DNA from: Polytrichum commune
Taxonomy: Eukaryota; Streptophyta; Polytrichopsida; Polytrichales; Polytrichaceae
NCBI GenBank assembly: GCA_950295325.1
Contig: OX485807.1
Coordinates: 42,624,440 to 42,688,439 of the forward strand
Length of the DNA stretch: 64,000 bases
Direction: 5' to 3'
Below the pieces are notes generated by a model. It searched no databases. It had not been told where the DNA came from and worked only from the letters and a program-made list of their open reading frames with translations. Position numbers and translations under genes: made by a program. Each line of letters starts with the position of its first letter. The stretch's first letter is position 1. Of the stretch, positions 36,213-52,081 are shown piece after piece.

Positions 36213-39200
36213 GAGCTTGGGCATTTGGGGCTTGCAAATGCAACGATTCAAGAGACGTTGGGCAACTAAGTTACCTCGTCAACCTCGATGATTGCACGCC
36301 CGCTTCATGCCTCTTGTGTTTCATTAGAAGCGTATCAAAGCCCCGAAACACGGGTCAATCAAGCCGGCATGTTAGCACTTTGGGAGGCGCCTTTCAAGCA
36401 CTACGATACTAGGGAGAAAGTGGTCCTAAAACACGGGTGGTCATTGCAACAAGATCCCATTTACAAATTTATTTATAATTGTCGAGTCTAGTTTATAATT
36501 TGTTGTAGATTGAACTTGACACGTGGAAATTGGGAGGGGGGCGGGGTCCTGTCCTAATGGTCGCGTGTGTCAAATGAGAAGTGTGTGTGTGTGTGTTATA
36601 GACCCCACAATCCTAGTGATGACTACTTGAAAACGTGGTCCTGGAGCACACTTCCTAGTTGATGTAGAGATGCGGTCATAAGTAGCACATGAATGACCCC
36701 ACTCACAAGAGTCGAGTGTGATCTATGACAATTTGTAGACGTGACTCTTGTGAGTGGGGCTCGGGACGGGGGAAGAAAAGTTTACTACCCTTATATATGT
36801 GCTATAAATATTTTAAGAAGTCATTTTACTAAAGTTAATAGATACTACAAACATGTTATATGGATATATATAAATATTGGAAAAATTATACATTGTCATT
36901 TTTTGTAGTGATTGTTTGTTAAATTTCATGTTGTGCTAGTAAAAAATGGTATGTTTTTTAATAGAAAGAAGATATCATCAAGTTTGTTTACCTTTTCCTC
37001 TTATGTAATAGATATATCTACTAGAAAATATTGATAAAATTTAGCCATGTTGATGATGTGTCTTAGACGTATTAGTTTTATATTAATCGGACTTGAACTT
37101 GACAAATGGAGGAAGCCATGGGGGAGGGGGGTCGTGTGCTAATGACCGTCCATGTCAACGTGTTCTAGGCCTGGGGTGTGCACCTTTCAATTAAAAAAAA
37201 CAACCACGTACATTTGCAACATACTCCAAACCCGCCTATATGCAAGGTTTTTTGGGTTAAATCAAGCAATACATGTATAATTTCAATGGTAAAAATACCA
37301 GTGACAATATATATACATTTAAAAAAAATTACACTTCAAATATAGTCATTAACATAAGCGTGCGCACGAGCACGCACGTGCGCACACACACACACACACA
37401 CATAAACGACAATGTATTGTTATCATATGCATAACGTAAAACCCTAGCATTCATTAATGAAGTCGTTAAAGACTATTTCATTCCTTGGATATAACTCATA
37501 AGCATCTAAGTCTACAATATATGTCATAGAAGCTAATGAAAGTATTGTTTATAAATCTACCATCAAATAATCCATAAGATCGTAAGTCCACTTATTGTTG
37601 GTTCTTTTTTGATACCAACATAAATCAATCTCCATGTTTGATGGATGGTATATCAAGTTGATTGGATCCCTATACCCCACCCAATGATTACTAGATTTCC
37701 TATGCATCCTATAAACCCTCCCAACAAACCAAACCTCGATTGGAGCTAATTTTTTTTTGATCTACCACATTTTTGACAATCTGAGTGTCATATGTGTTCA
37801 GAAAACACACTCCACAATCACGACCAAGATGTAACATAGTGTCACGAGTTGCAATAGTAAGGAGTTTAGGCTTCATATATAAAATGCTAGCCTCAATCCG
37901 AGTCAATAGATCTTTAGATAAAGTTGGATTGCCATTCAATAGATTAACATTTATGGAATTTTAGACTCCCCTACCTCTACATAAGCCACAATGTCAGTCA
38001 CGTTGGATTGAGAGGGCATTTTAACATTTTCATGTTTATTAACTAGAACATCCAAGGCATGTCAAAGCTCACTTTGCAACTCTAGAACTTCATGTAAATC
38101 ATTTTCAACATGTGACTGCAGAAATTATGTCTTTGTGACAACATTCTTGCACATGTTTGATTTGTCTTCTCCAACACTACTGCTTTCCTTATCACCACCT
38201 CATGCACTAGAATCATCGATCAATGTGTAATCATAATCACACTCCTCATCTTCCTGTTCATATTTCCAAATAAATGAGGCTCAATAAGTGACCCTACCAT
38301 ACAAGTACAAATGCTATATATATTTTCTAGAGGTCCTCCATATATGTACATAACTGGGAGCTATACTGTGTGTAGCATGTATAGACATAATACGGAAAAG
38401 TTAAAATTAACACCCCTTTTGTGGTCTCACATATACTCATATGTGTCATGAAAGGTGCACTCCAGGGGATCTAGGACCATGATTCCTAGTAGTGAAGGGC
38501 ATAGCTTGATTAGGAAATATATTCCATGGAATATTGAAAAAGAACTCATTAGGGCCATGGCCATATGTCTTGCTCTTTGAGCTACATTCCCACATGTTTG
38601 TGGTAAATTTATCTCAATTGCGTTACATTGAATTAATTTTTTTTGGGGGGGGGGGCATTGTTGCTATCAATTTCAGAGTCAAATTAGTTAGAGAAAGTAA
38701 GTTCTATATTTTAATATATTGGACTAAATTGTCACTTAAGGTAAGAAGTGGCGAGACATCTAGCCTTGGTCTTAGGATCCTACATGTGTTAATGGGCCCA
38801 CCAAGGCATTCAATGAATAACAAACTCCATAGGTATGATTGCTATCGATTGGATCTTGTATGTGAGGAGTATTACTATAGACTTGTATAGCAAGGCATCC
38901 TTGTGCTTCAACCAATAGCAAAGCGGCCCCAACGTGACACATGCACAATACCAATGTAGCAAGGATAGTTTGCTACAATCTATAATCGGCATGCTCATGC
39001 CAATGAAGACATGACACGTCAGGGGGATTCCGAAATAGTCAACACTAGATACAACACTACAACGAGTCATTTGTTCATGTTCTAGGTGGGTTGATGACAC
39101 CCGTGACACCATATGCACTTATGAAGTTCTTAAGCAACTCTTACTGCTAGAAAAATGAGTTTTTACTTGACACACATGAATATGCTCCGGTTCCACCCAA

Positions 39201-39946
39201 TGTGGGTACGACACGTGGCAGAACTTGAAAACAATACCTATGGACTTCATACTACTATAGGCACACATGGTAAGAAGCTGAAGTTTCAATCACATACTTA
39301 CTTGGTCTAAGTTAGGGCATGCCGATTCCGTGCCATTGTTTGTGTTTTCCATGGTGGTGGACTCCGTGTTGCATGTGAGAGTACTTATTAGCTTCGTCAT
39401 GCCTTTGCACCTTCAACGACTCTCACATCCATCAACAGCACCCGAGGTGTGTGATGTTGGGATCGTGTTTCGTTTTGCGGCGAGCCTGAATCTAAGGGAA
39501 CGGCAAGTGAATTGTGGGTCGATCGTACATCGCATATCGATATTAGATGTCAACTTCCACAACTGAGGATGGTTTCAACTTTGGTTGGTTCGCATCTTAT
39601 TTCGAGAGCTGTAATTGCAGCTGTCGAAAATTATTGGAATGAAGCAACTGCAAGGCCCACCGATCAGGAAGATCATCATCATCACCATCATCATCGCAGG
39701 TTGAGGATTTTTTTTTAAAATTGTTTTTCGTGAATTTTAGTGTAATTTTAGTGTGGAAGCTCCTCTTTCGAAGGCGCCTGAAAAGGTCACTGAGCAAGTT
39801 AAGAAGCCCCCCAGGCCCTGCTAAACTGGCGTGCCACTGATTGTTGCCAAAATGCTCGTGTCGGTTGCAACAGAAAGGGAGGCAAGTAGGAACGTGCATC
39901 ACGAGGAAAATTTAATTCGTATACTGCTGCACAACTTCAGAAGCTA
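36213..39946. other. Intergenic DNA with no recognised gene
   Basis: Contains a GCGTGCGCACGAGC / (CA)n tract at 37363-37402 with Z-DNA potential, a T8-G11 run at about 38639-38657, and several open frames below 120 codons without recognisable products. The frame at 38534-38890 spans the homopolymer run and is not credible. Confidence 0.4.
37363..37402 (+). repeat. Alternating purine-pyrimidine tract
   Basis: Reads GCGTGCGCACGAGCACGCAC, then GTGCG, then (CA)n. Almost perfect purine-pyrimidine alternation with a palindromic GC-rich first half. Confidence 0.85.
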
Positions 39947-40610
39947 TGATTAGGGAGAACCGGCAGTTAGTTACAGATGAACCGGTTGAGTTTGAGAAAT
40001 AACGGGTTGAAGTTCAAGACTGTAGGAAAATTACTGATCATTTTAGGGGAATTCATAGAATATACTCCAATTTAATAACAAGAAAACGGTAGAACCGTGA
40101 GGCTTTGTTCTTTATTATGAAAGACTACAATTGTAGTTGTCCACTTTGCTCATGCCAATTCATGGCTATTCACTATACCAAACCTTTCTTGGATTTTGTG
40201 CACCTTCTTCTCAAATACGGGTCAAGGATCGAAGCACCTCATTTATCACCCGAAAATTTTAAAACAAATAATCAAGAACTACCAAAATAGCTATAGTTAA
40301 CTAGATTTCTTTCAATGCATTTTAGGGAGCACTTATATATAAACTATAGTTAACATCCACATTAAATAAAGTGGACCAAAAATAACAAGAACAAGTAACG
40401 TCCAAGTGTGAACACAAAGTGGCTAGGAAATTTGCTCTTGAAACGAAGAAGTTGATGCATAGTCTCTGTCCTACAGACAGAGCCAATAAAGGAAAACCGG
40501 AGGATGTCAACAACATGTAACCAGTTGGACTTGCAAACACTAGGATCTCAACCGATTATGCCCAAACAATCTCCCAGATCACTGTTCAGAGAGCACGCAC
40601 TTATGTAGGG
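39947..40610. mobile_element. ACCGGTT-family element, copy 6, split by repeat B
   Basis: 39947-40076 (GGGAGAACCGGCAGTTAGTT onward) and 40488-40610 (AAAACCGGAGGATGTCAACA onward) form one left arm, interrupted by the B element at 40077-40487 with AATAA on both sides. Confidence 0.75.
40077..40490. mobile_element. Small repeat B, uninterrupted copy (empty site of the retroelement)
   Basis: About 410 bp, continuous across the point where the other copy (17757-18017 plus 27126-27255) is split by the 9.1-kb retroelement. About 20 bp (TTATATATAAACTATAGTTA) present here are missing at the filled site. Termini GGCTTTGT and GACAGAGCC suggest short inverted ends. No reading frame. Confidence 0.8.
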
Positions 40611-40910
40611 AAGCTTTAGAAAACTGTTTTTAATGATAATTTATGACAATCGTATGATGAATGTTTTCGAGACAACCTGTTTGACTTGCGCATCTAACTT
40701 ATGTGTGACTATTGTGCTTGGTACGATCAAGGTCAACTGGGTTTCTTGCTGTTCCCAAATTCCAATATACTCTACTGTGGCAGGTGTATATAGTTAGGGT
40801 GTTGTCACCTGTGCCCTTGGTTCAAGAAATAGTGTAGTCTGTCAGGGTTGGTCAAAGAAAGAGACCTGTCACTGAGAGAAAACTGTCGCAGTACAGTTGT
40901 GAGAGGGAGG

Positions 40911-41218
40911 GGCTGATCACACCGGCCAATTCAAACACCATCCGTCAACATCTCCGGCTGTAGTACTGGAAAAAGTGGTGGGCCAACATCCATTTCTGAA
41001 CATAATCCCCAACAATATCACGACTAGAACCGGACGGAAAGTTTGGCGTGATCAGGGCATGAGGGGTTGATCACACTGGCTAGTTCAGACACCATCCATT
41101 GGCATCTCCGGCTGTAATAGTCTGAAAAGTGATGGGTTAACATCTATTTCTGAAAATAATCCCCAACAATTTCACGACTGGAACTGGATGAAAAGTTTGG
41201 TGTGATCGGGACATGAGT
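40911..41218. repeat. Tandem duplication, unit 154 bp
   Basis: GGCTGATCACACCGGC at 40911 and GGTTGATCACACTGGC at 41065 begin two near copies that share CATCTCCGGCTGTA and ATAATCCCCAACAAT. Exactly two units. Confidence 0.9.
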
Positions 41219-42119
41219 TGCGTTATTGATGCCTCAACCTTAGAGTGAAGAGAATCAAAATCACGGGCCAATGCTTGCCTCAACACACTACCTACTTATA
41301 GTAGAGGCACCTATTCCCGATCAAAACCCCATCGGCAATCTATAGGGGTAGTGGAATTTCGATGAGGTTAGGACCAAAATTCGATCAAGTTGGGATTGAT
41401 TCATGATTAAAGAGCGGAACCAATAGTGCCATGACACATGTCTTAGATTTGAGTACTAAAGTGAGGAGAAATGAGCGGTTATGGCAGACTCTAGACATGG
41501 ATAGTATGTTTGGGCCAACTTTGGCTTCGATAATTCACAACAATTTCAATATGAAGAATAAAATTACCAATTTTTTTTGACAATCCTCCTGATTTCTATC
41601 TTCCTAAATGGAAAAAACTTGCACCGCCTTGTACTTCTCCATATATGGCACATAACCTCTTAAGTGATAGGCTATGGGCACCTTTACAATATTGATCAAA
41701 CGGTGAATAGACTAAATATAACATACTTTACAAGATAACTAAATCTCCGGGAGGCAGCCATGCGGTGCTCCTCTTTTTTATACTGTAAGATGCCAATTCC
41801 AGTGCGAAGCCTGATGACGTGTCTACCGCTCCTGCTACGCTGGCAGGCCACGTGTAGCGACAGGTGGATCGGAAAGTGCAATTCACTTACTTGAGGTCCG
41901 TCCATCACCAAAAAAGCCCTACTAATAACTCACGGCATGCACTTTCCGAATACTAATAAAAATAGACAAATTAGGGGGAAAATTCTCCACGCCCAGTAAT
42001 CACAGGGAAGCACAATCCACGAATCGACTCTGCAAGCTGCGACTCCCTCAAATTCTTCAGACTGAAGAAAAAGCTAGTCTAAAGTACCCACACCAAACAA
42101 CGCTGCAATTCCCAGTCGC
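41219..42119. other. Upstream flank of the epimerase gene
   Basis: No gene recognised. The rightmost part (about 41900-42120) should include the promoter of the epimerase gene, but I see no confident core motif. Confidence 0.35.
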
Positions 42120-43408
42120 ATTTTGTGTCCACGAGTCGTGCGAGAGTTTCAGATTGAGAGGTAGAGAGAGAGAGTTTTTGTGGGAGAGAGGGAGAGGACG
42201 AAAGGTCACGTTTCTTTGTGTTGTTGTTGTTTGGTTGGAAGAGAAACAACAGGGGTGGTTGTAAATCTTTGTTGAAGGCGGAGCTCCGTCGGTGACTTGA
42301 AGGGAAGGAAGGTGAGTGTGAGATTGATTGGGTTTTTGAGGGAGATGAGTTTGGTGGAATAAGGAAAGTTTTAATTTTTTTAATTTTTCTGTGTTTGATA
42401 TTCTGGAGAATTTGTGTCGAGGGTTATGTGACTTCGGAGACAGAGCGGTTGAGGTGAGGTGAGATTATTGAATCGCCTGGATATCATTGTGCAAATAGGT
42501 GCTGAGGTGGAAAATGAGTTTTCTAGGTGAAATGAAGAGTTAAGCGTTTGGCGCCATGGAAGATGTAGTACCTTGGCCAACTTTTGTTGGAATGGATGGC
42601 AAAATTCAGATTACGAAATTTGAGGTGGAAGCCATATATGCATCGGAGGCAGCACCTTAAAGCAAAAGATAGATGCCGAACTTTTCAATAAAAAAGCTTA
42701 GAAAAGTATGGTAGAAGCTGTTTTATAACTCACATACCTGTAGGATTGATCCATGTAGTTTTTTGGAAGGTTGGATTCAGGTGCGAGAGCCACACATAGT
42801 CACAAGTTTCGACCATCTTTTTTTTGCAACGATTTTCGTTCGTTGGACATATACTCTAAGAGATGATGTGATTAATCTGGGGCTTTTACATGACTCCTGC
42901 TTCCAGTTTGGCAGACTCTTGCATTTTGTGGGTGCAAGTTTAGATCTCATATTCAGAGTCAAGAATGGTAGACCGGGAGAGTGATGAGGTTTAGTTTGGT
43001 GGAAGTTGAGCATAACCATTCACCAAGAATTGCTCAGAATAAAGTCTTGTAGTTGACTTTAGAGTTGTCTAGATCTTTAAATCATGGGATTCATATGCGA
43101 TAGCCGCACATAGTCCCAAGTTTCGACCGTCCTTTTTCTTGCCATCCTTTTTAATTTTTTGGTTGGGCGCATAGAGATGATGTGATTAATCTGGGTTTCT
43201 GCAGGCGCTTAACTTCTAGTTTGGCAGAGGCGTGGAATTTTGTGGGTGCAAGTTTGAAACTCATATTCCGAGGTTTTGGTGGAGGTTGGAGTACATTCAG
43301 TCGGCAAAGAATTGCATTAGTTTTCGACGATCTGCGACGAATTTCCTCAAGGCACTCCGAAGGTTGATTGGGTTTATCCTCGGAGCTCGAATCCGGCGTT
43401 TTAGTAAA
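42120..43408 (+). promoter_or_regulatory. Probable 5' leader and leader intron of the epimerase gene
   Basis: A GA-rich block (42150-42310) ends at a good donor (GGAAG|GTGAGTGT at 42312), and a good acceptor (TTTCTGCAG at 43204) precedes the coding exon by about 200 bp. This fits a non-coding first exon and an ~890-bp leader intron. It is inferred from splice sites and base composition only. Confidence 0.5.
42783..43290 (+). repeat. Direct duplication in the epimerase leader
   Basis: GCGAGAGCCACACATAGTC (42783) and GCGATAGCCGCACATAGTC (43098) begin two units about 314 bp apart. Both continue with AGTTTCGACC, GATGATGTGATTAATCTGGG and TTTTGTGGGTGCAAGTTT. The second unit carries the leader acceptor TTTCTGCAG; the first has GACTCCTGC at that place. 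Confidence 0.85.
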
Positions 43409-47192
<3,784 letters not shown>

Positions 47193-48387
47193 TACTAAAG
47201 TCTTTTGCTTCAGGTTTTTTTTTTTTCTTTTCCCTTTTTCCACATTCAACCATCCCCTCCAATTTGTCTCCACTCAATACACATCACATTAAGTCATGTA
47301 GTTACTTTACACATCATTGATTTTGGGACAGATTGGTGACATATCACCTAGGCACTGATTTTGGAGTGTAGAGACTATAGACCGACCATTTGTGTAACTT
47401 AGACTTAGGTTTAAATAGTGTAGTGGATGGAACATAGGATTTTTATTAAAATTTTTTTATAGCTGTCATCAACTCAATCCATTCTTTGTACAGGATAAGC
47501 TGTCTGGACCAGTACATGAAGTGTGCTCTCCAGCATCAATAAGAAAAACAATGTAGATACAATGAAATATTGTAGCCCCACTACTTGTGGTGATTTGCTA
47601 CAATTTACTTCATGCAAGTTTTGAGTTTGTTTTCAGTAAAGTGCATTTACCCAATCACATGGGTTTGGTGGATACATTTCTACCTGTTTTTTAAATTTCA
47701 AGGCTTAAATGTCAATGTTAACCCTCTTTCTGTGGTTGAGTAATGAGTTTCACATCTGATTCTACATCTATTTACTTATGTGATCAATGGTGTCTTTGTG
47801 ACTGAATAAATAAGTACTGAGAATTCATGAAGACCTTAAAAGGATTTTGAAGTGCTACTTGGTGATCATTGTTGAAAATGCATAACGATAGGGAATTAAC
47901 ACATACGAGCATACTCTCGTTCAGTATGTAGTCTGTAAGTTGTTACTTGTAACCACCAGAAGTAGTTTCACAGACTTCGAATGTATGTGGATGTTATATG
48001 ATTTGTTTTTTTGTGTTCTCCAATTTCTACAGATTAGATTTGCACAATAAAACTTGCGTCGCATTAGCAAATCTTTGATGAAGCATCAACAAAAGATGGA
48101 CCTCCCTTGTTATAGTTATGGTTATTAGAAGTGCATGTTTGTTGATTCCTTAACTAAATACATAAGTCCTCTTAATTGTGTGCACTATTAAATATTGATC
48201 AAATTCAATGACATAGTCCAATCTATTTTGAGCAAGTGTCTTTATGAGGTTTGTTCATTGATCCCCACCGAACCACACACCAATCAAATATGGGTGGTTG
48301 ATTAAGTAAAGTAACCAGAAAACACATGCATGATACCTTGGTTGTAGTCATTTGAAATGAATATGCTACAAAACTTAAAGGGGTCAT
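47193..48387. other. Epimerase 3' region and intergenic DNA
   Basis: Starts with the 3' untranslated region; AATAAG at about 47539 and AATAAATAAG at 47805 are possible polyadenylation signals. No other gene seen. Confidence 0.4.
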
Positions 48388-48740
48388 GTTTTAATGTTGT
48401 ATGGATGAGAGGTATGCTCGTATGCAACAATCCCCTCTCGGCATAATGCACACTATGAAGAATTCTCCACAAGCAAAAGCATCATGGAGGAGTGAGGAAA
48501 TTATTATTGTATACGAGCGTACATCTCATCCATCCAACATTAAAACATGAACCCCCTATAGGTTGGTTGTCGATTCATCTCAAATGACCTTGAGACACTA
48601 ATTTAAGGTCTTTAAAGCTAAACCCGGTGTCAAATCAACTAAAAAAAGAGTAACCTTGGGTTGCATACTATTTCAAGACTTTATGTTGGATGAATGAGAG
48701 GTACGCTCATTCACAAATAATTCCTTCTCTCCCATCGTGG
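48388..48740. mobile_element. Foldback plus downstream part of the dispersed family
   Basis: 48388-48435 (CATGTTTTAATGTTGTATGG, GAGAGGTATGCTCGTATGC) is mirrored by about 48506-48554 (GTATACGAGCGTACATCTCA, CCAACATTAAAACATG), with a loop of about 70 bp. A third, direct copy of the arm (GTTGGATGAATGAGAGGTAC) follows at about 48683. Confidence 0.75.
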
Positions 48741-48965
48741 ATATGGTAATTAGTTTGGATAACACTTTATTTTAGAACTAGGATCTTTTATAAGTAGTAC
48801 GTGAAACATCCATTACTCAATAGGTTATGTGTGTTCCCTTTGCCCATACCAGGCTTGGTAGTGGCCTACCACCTGTCCTAGTGCCCATCATGGGTTTCCA
48901 ACAATCTTCCATCCCATTGTAACCGGTCACCCATCCCATTTTAACAAGTAGCAAGCGAACAAGTA

Positions 48966-49460
48966 CAGTAATCTCATGCTTAAGTATGCACTTTGAACTG
49001 GAGTTGTTGGTGCACACTTAGTTGGTAGGTGCGTACTTTACTCATATCGCTTTCTAGACCCTTTGATTCGATGAATCGCAACGGGAAACGGATGAAACCT
49101 AAGGCAACCTACTTGACTGAAGCCCAACGATGTGAAATCATTGTTGAATCTGAAAGTGCTACCAACTTCAAAGTCATTGAAGCTCTACCCAGAACTGTCC
49201 TTGACATCGATGACCAATTGCTTTGCTCCAATGTTCAAACGGAAGTTGAAGAAATGTATGATGAACTGCGACGATCATTTGAGACGTTTCAACAAAACGT
49301 TAACATACTGGCATTGAATGTCAAGCGTAAAAAATTCATGCATTCGCATCAAATGACATGTTCAAACAATAAAGTACAAACCTTGATTTTTGTCAAAAAA
49401 ATTGCGCACTTAACCAGGATGCGTACTTAAATGGGTGCGTACTTAAGCGAGAGATTACTA
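48966..49460 (+). mobile_element. pogo/Tigger-like element with HTH fragment, copy 3
   Basis: 495 bp, CAGTAATCTC to GAGATTACTA between TA dinucleotides. The plus-strand frame encodes MNRNGKRMKPKATYLTEAQ, RCEII, then (after the same internal deletion as copy 1) DIDDQLLCSN. The subterminal word TTAAGTACGCA recurs at both ends. Confidence 0.85.
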
Positions 49461-50999
49461 TAGGTAGGAGGCAAATACCCACAAACATGTGGGTATTTTT
49501 CGGTGCTACATCTTTGATAGGTGCCAGTTGGTGGTGGGCAACACATGGGCACCAACCCCAAATTCAAATTGAGTGCCTCAAGATGTGGGCATCCAAAGAC
49601 TTTATCCTCGAATAACTTAGTGGGTTCTAGTGGCCCCACAGAACAAGGAACCAACATTGATAAATGTTATGAAGTTGACGACTTTGATTAATAGTGTGCT
49701 TTGAAAATCACTCAAGATTCTAGTATACAAAGATATACTCATCACTTGCAATATTTGAGAGACATAGGAATGCATGTGTGTCGAATAGGCTCGTACATGT
49801 TTACTATGCAATTCAATGGAGCATGCCTCTTCTACAAAATATAGATTATACACAAAATAGGCCTATTAGATTAAATAGTATGTTTTTGTGTGGACTTTTT
49901 TTTATTGAGCTTGTTTGCACAGGAGCGGTGAAAACCTGCACCCCATAAGCTTGTTGTTTGAGGAGGTGAAGTTCCTACAACTTACATCACCATTCTTTGA
50001 AGTTTGTGGTACCGTGATACAAGTTAAGTTATGTCTTCCGTAATTTGCGAATGTGAGTCTCTTTGCAGCTGTTGAGCTTTGGTGGAAGACATATTTTAAT
50101 TTTAAGTAGTCTTTCATTTCTCCCTTTGTCGGATGGCATGAAGTAAGTTAGGTTTTGAAGTTAAGCTTGCTTGAGCATCTCTAAGTTCTTGTCGTCCTGC
50201 ACAAGCTTGTCATTCTCTACTCTCTGCCTCTTTGCTTTTCTCTTCATTATCTCTACTCATCTGGCTTACTGGATGATAGCTACGTACAAATGTAAGAAGA
50301 CTTATTCATTGGGGTTGCAAACAAACTAGAGGTTTTGTGTTTCAGGCTTCATGGTTTCTGTGTATGAGTGTACATGAGGGTTTGAATAAATGTTGCAAGG
50401 TTAAACATCCTGACGATGTGCAACTTTTGGAGTTTTGTGTTGGCGAAGGGCTGAACAGTTTTTCAATGTAATGTAATAAACGCCTTTGCTACATATACAA
50501 AATATAAATCTCGAATCAAGTAAGCCTTTAATACATATAAAATCCACTTTCACTTTCCAATGAAAATGTCACTAAACAGGTAACTCAACGATTGCATCAA
50601 GCAAATAAAGACAAGAGCATAATAACCTAGCCACAACTTAGAGAGCAAAACTCAAGGGAGCCTCTAGTTTGTAAAACCTAATACCCAAATGCAACCCCCG
50701 ACGAGAATGAGCAAGGTAGTCGTTGAGGACTATTGCCATATGACAACAAGGGATGAAAACATGATTTGGATGAAACCAACACATTTATTGTCATTCTTTT
50801 CTCTAAACCCTAGGGCCCCCTCTCATATATCTACCTTTACTTCAGCATTCTTAATAGTCTTTCTAAATGTACACACTAGTGAAAATAAAACCTCTCATGT
50901 ATGTAAATTATGTACACTAACTGCCTCAAATAATACCCCTTCTTACACTCTCGTTAGTTCATACGTGGTGTGAAGAGTGCATCCCTTGGGCTCAACTTA
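49461..50999. other. Intergenic DNA with no recognised gene
   Basis: No supported gene. A 29-codon minus-strand frame at 50161-50247 is rich in Lys, Arg and Leu but is too short to call. Confidence 0.4.
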
Positions 51000-51373
51000 G
51001 GGCCGGTTTACACTACGGTGGAGAAGTCCACCAGTCATGAAAAAAAGGGCGTTTCTCAATTGTGATTGGTCAAAAATGCAACTCTTGACCGGTGGGTGTT
51101 TACACTAGGTGAAGAAAACAATGGTGGTGAACTTTTCTCATGGATGACAAAATGACATGGCCGCCTACATGGCCGCACTTTTTGGAGTTGGGCTTCTCCG
51201 GCCTCAAGAGGCCGGACAAGAAACTCCTCCTCCGGAGAAGCCCAACTCAATAAAAATATTTTATTGCCTTTAATTCTTCTCCGGCACATCCACCATTTGC
51301 CTCATATAGCCATGTCTTGGCCAAGCATTCTTGACCGACCGGAGGCCTTCTCCACCGTAGTGTAAACCGGCCC
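51000..51373. mobile_element. Tourist-like (PIF/Harbinger type) MITE
   Basis: 374 bp with inverted termini GGGCCGGTTTACACTACGGT and ACCGTAGTGTAAACCGGCCC, extended inward by GGAGAAG, and TTA on both sides (50997-50999, 51374-51376). An internal palindrome (AGTTGGGCTTCTCCGG and its complement, about 51186-51250) adds further hairpin potential. No coding frame. The GGSC...TIR with a TTA duplication is characteristic of Tourist elements. Confidence 0.9.
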
Positions 51374-51705
51374 TTAGCCTCTTGGACACCTAATGGTTAA
51401 ATGTTTGGACCCCCCCCCCCCCGTGCTTAAAATAGTCCAACAATGTATGGGATTTGTCCCCAAAACTTGGTTATAGGGGTATATCTGCTCGTGCTCATGC
51501 TCTCCATTGATATGTGCAATTAGGTTGACCTCGAGAATAGGTTGATTCTTTATGCATGCAAAATATTTTTGGTTAAAACTAGATCACAAAAACTTATAAC
51601 TTTGTTTATTCATCTGTACAACATTTGTAGCTAAAACATTTTTTCCCTACGGTAATAAATTTCAAAATATTATGGAATGTTGATAACTTAGCATGGGCCA
51701 ACTTA
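51374..51705. other. Intergenic DNA with a poly-C run
   Basis: C12 at about 51411-51422; nothing else recognised. Confidence 0.4.
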
Positions 51706-52081
51706 AGGTAGATGGGTCTTAAGTGGCTTGTTTTCTTAATTGGACCCCTATATTTGATTGGTATATATGTGGTTCAATGAGGATCAAAGAGTAAACATCA
51801 TAAAGACGCATTAAAAGAGATTGGACTACATCATCAAATACCAATAACTACTATACACGCAATGATGAACACAATCAAGAGGACCCATGAATCCAATTGA
51901 GAAATCAACAACCATGCACTTTCGGATAATCATAAGTAAATCAAGGGAGGTCCAATTTTCAATCTGGTTTTTGCATATGTTTCATCGTAGATTTGCTAGT
52001 GCATCACGAATTTTGTTGTGTAAATATAATCGGTAGAAGTTGAACAACGTGAAAAGCAAACCAAATAACACCCACATACCT
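51706..52081. mobile_element. TA-flanked MITE, AGGTAGATG family, copy 1
   Basis: 376 bp from AGGTAGATGGGTCTTAAGTG to CCACATACCT with TA on both sides. It contains AAAGAGATTGGACTAC, the reverse complement of a word in the copy at 55457-55836, so the two share a family but their bodies are inverted relative to each other. Confidence 0.6.

Noticed and set aside
38534-38890. 118-codon plus-strand frame
   Set aside because: It runs across a T8-G11 homopolymer and has no recognisable product.
50161-50247. Short Lys/Arg/Leu-rich frame resembling part of a bZIP
   Set aside because: Only 28 residues, no heptad Leu series long enough, and stops flank it on the same frame.
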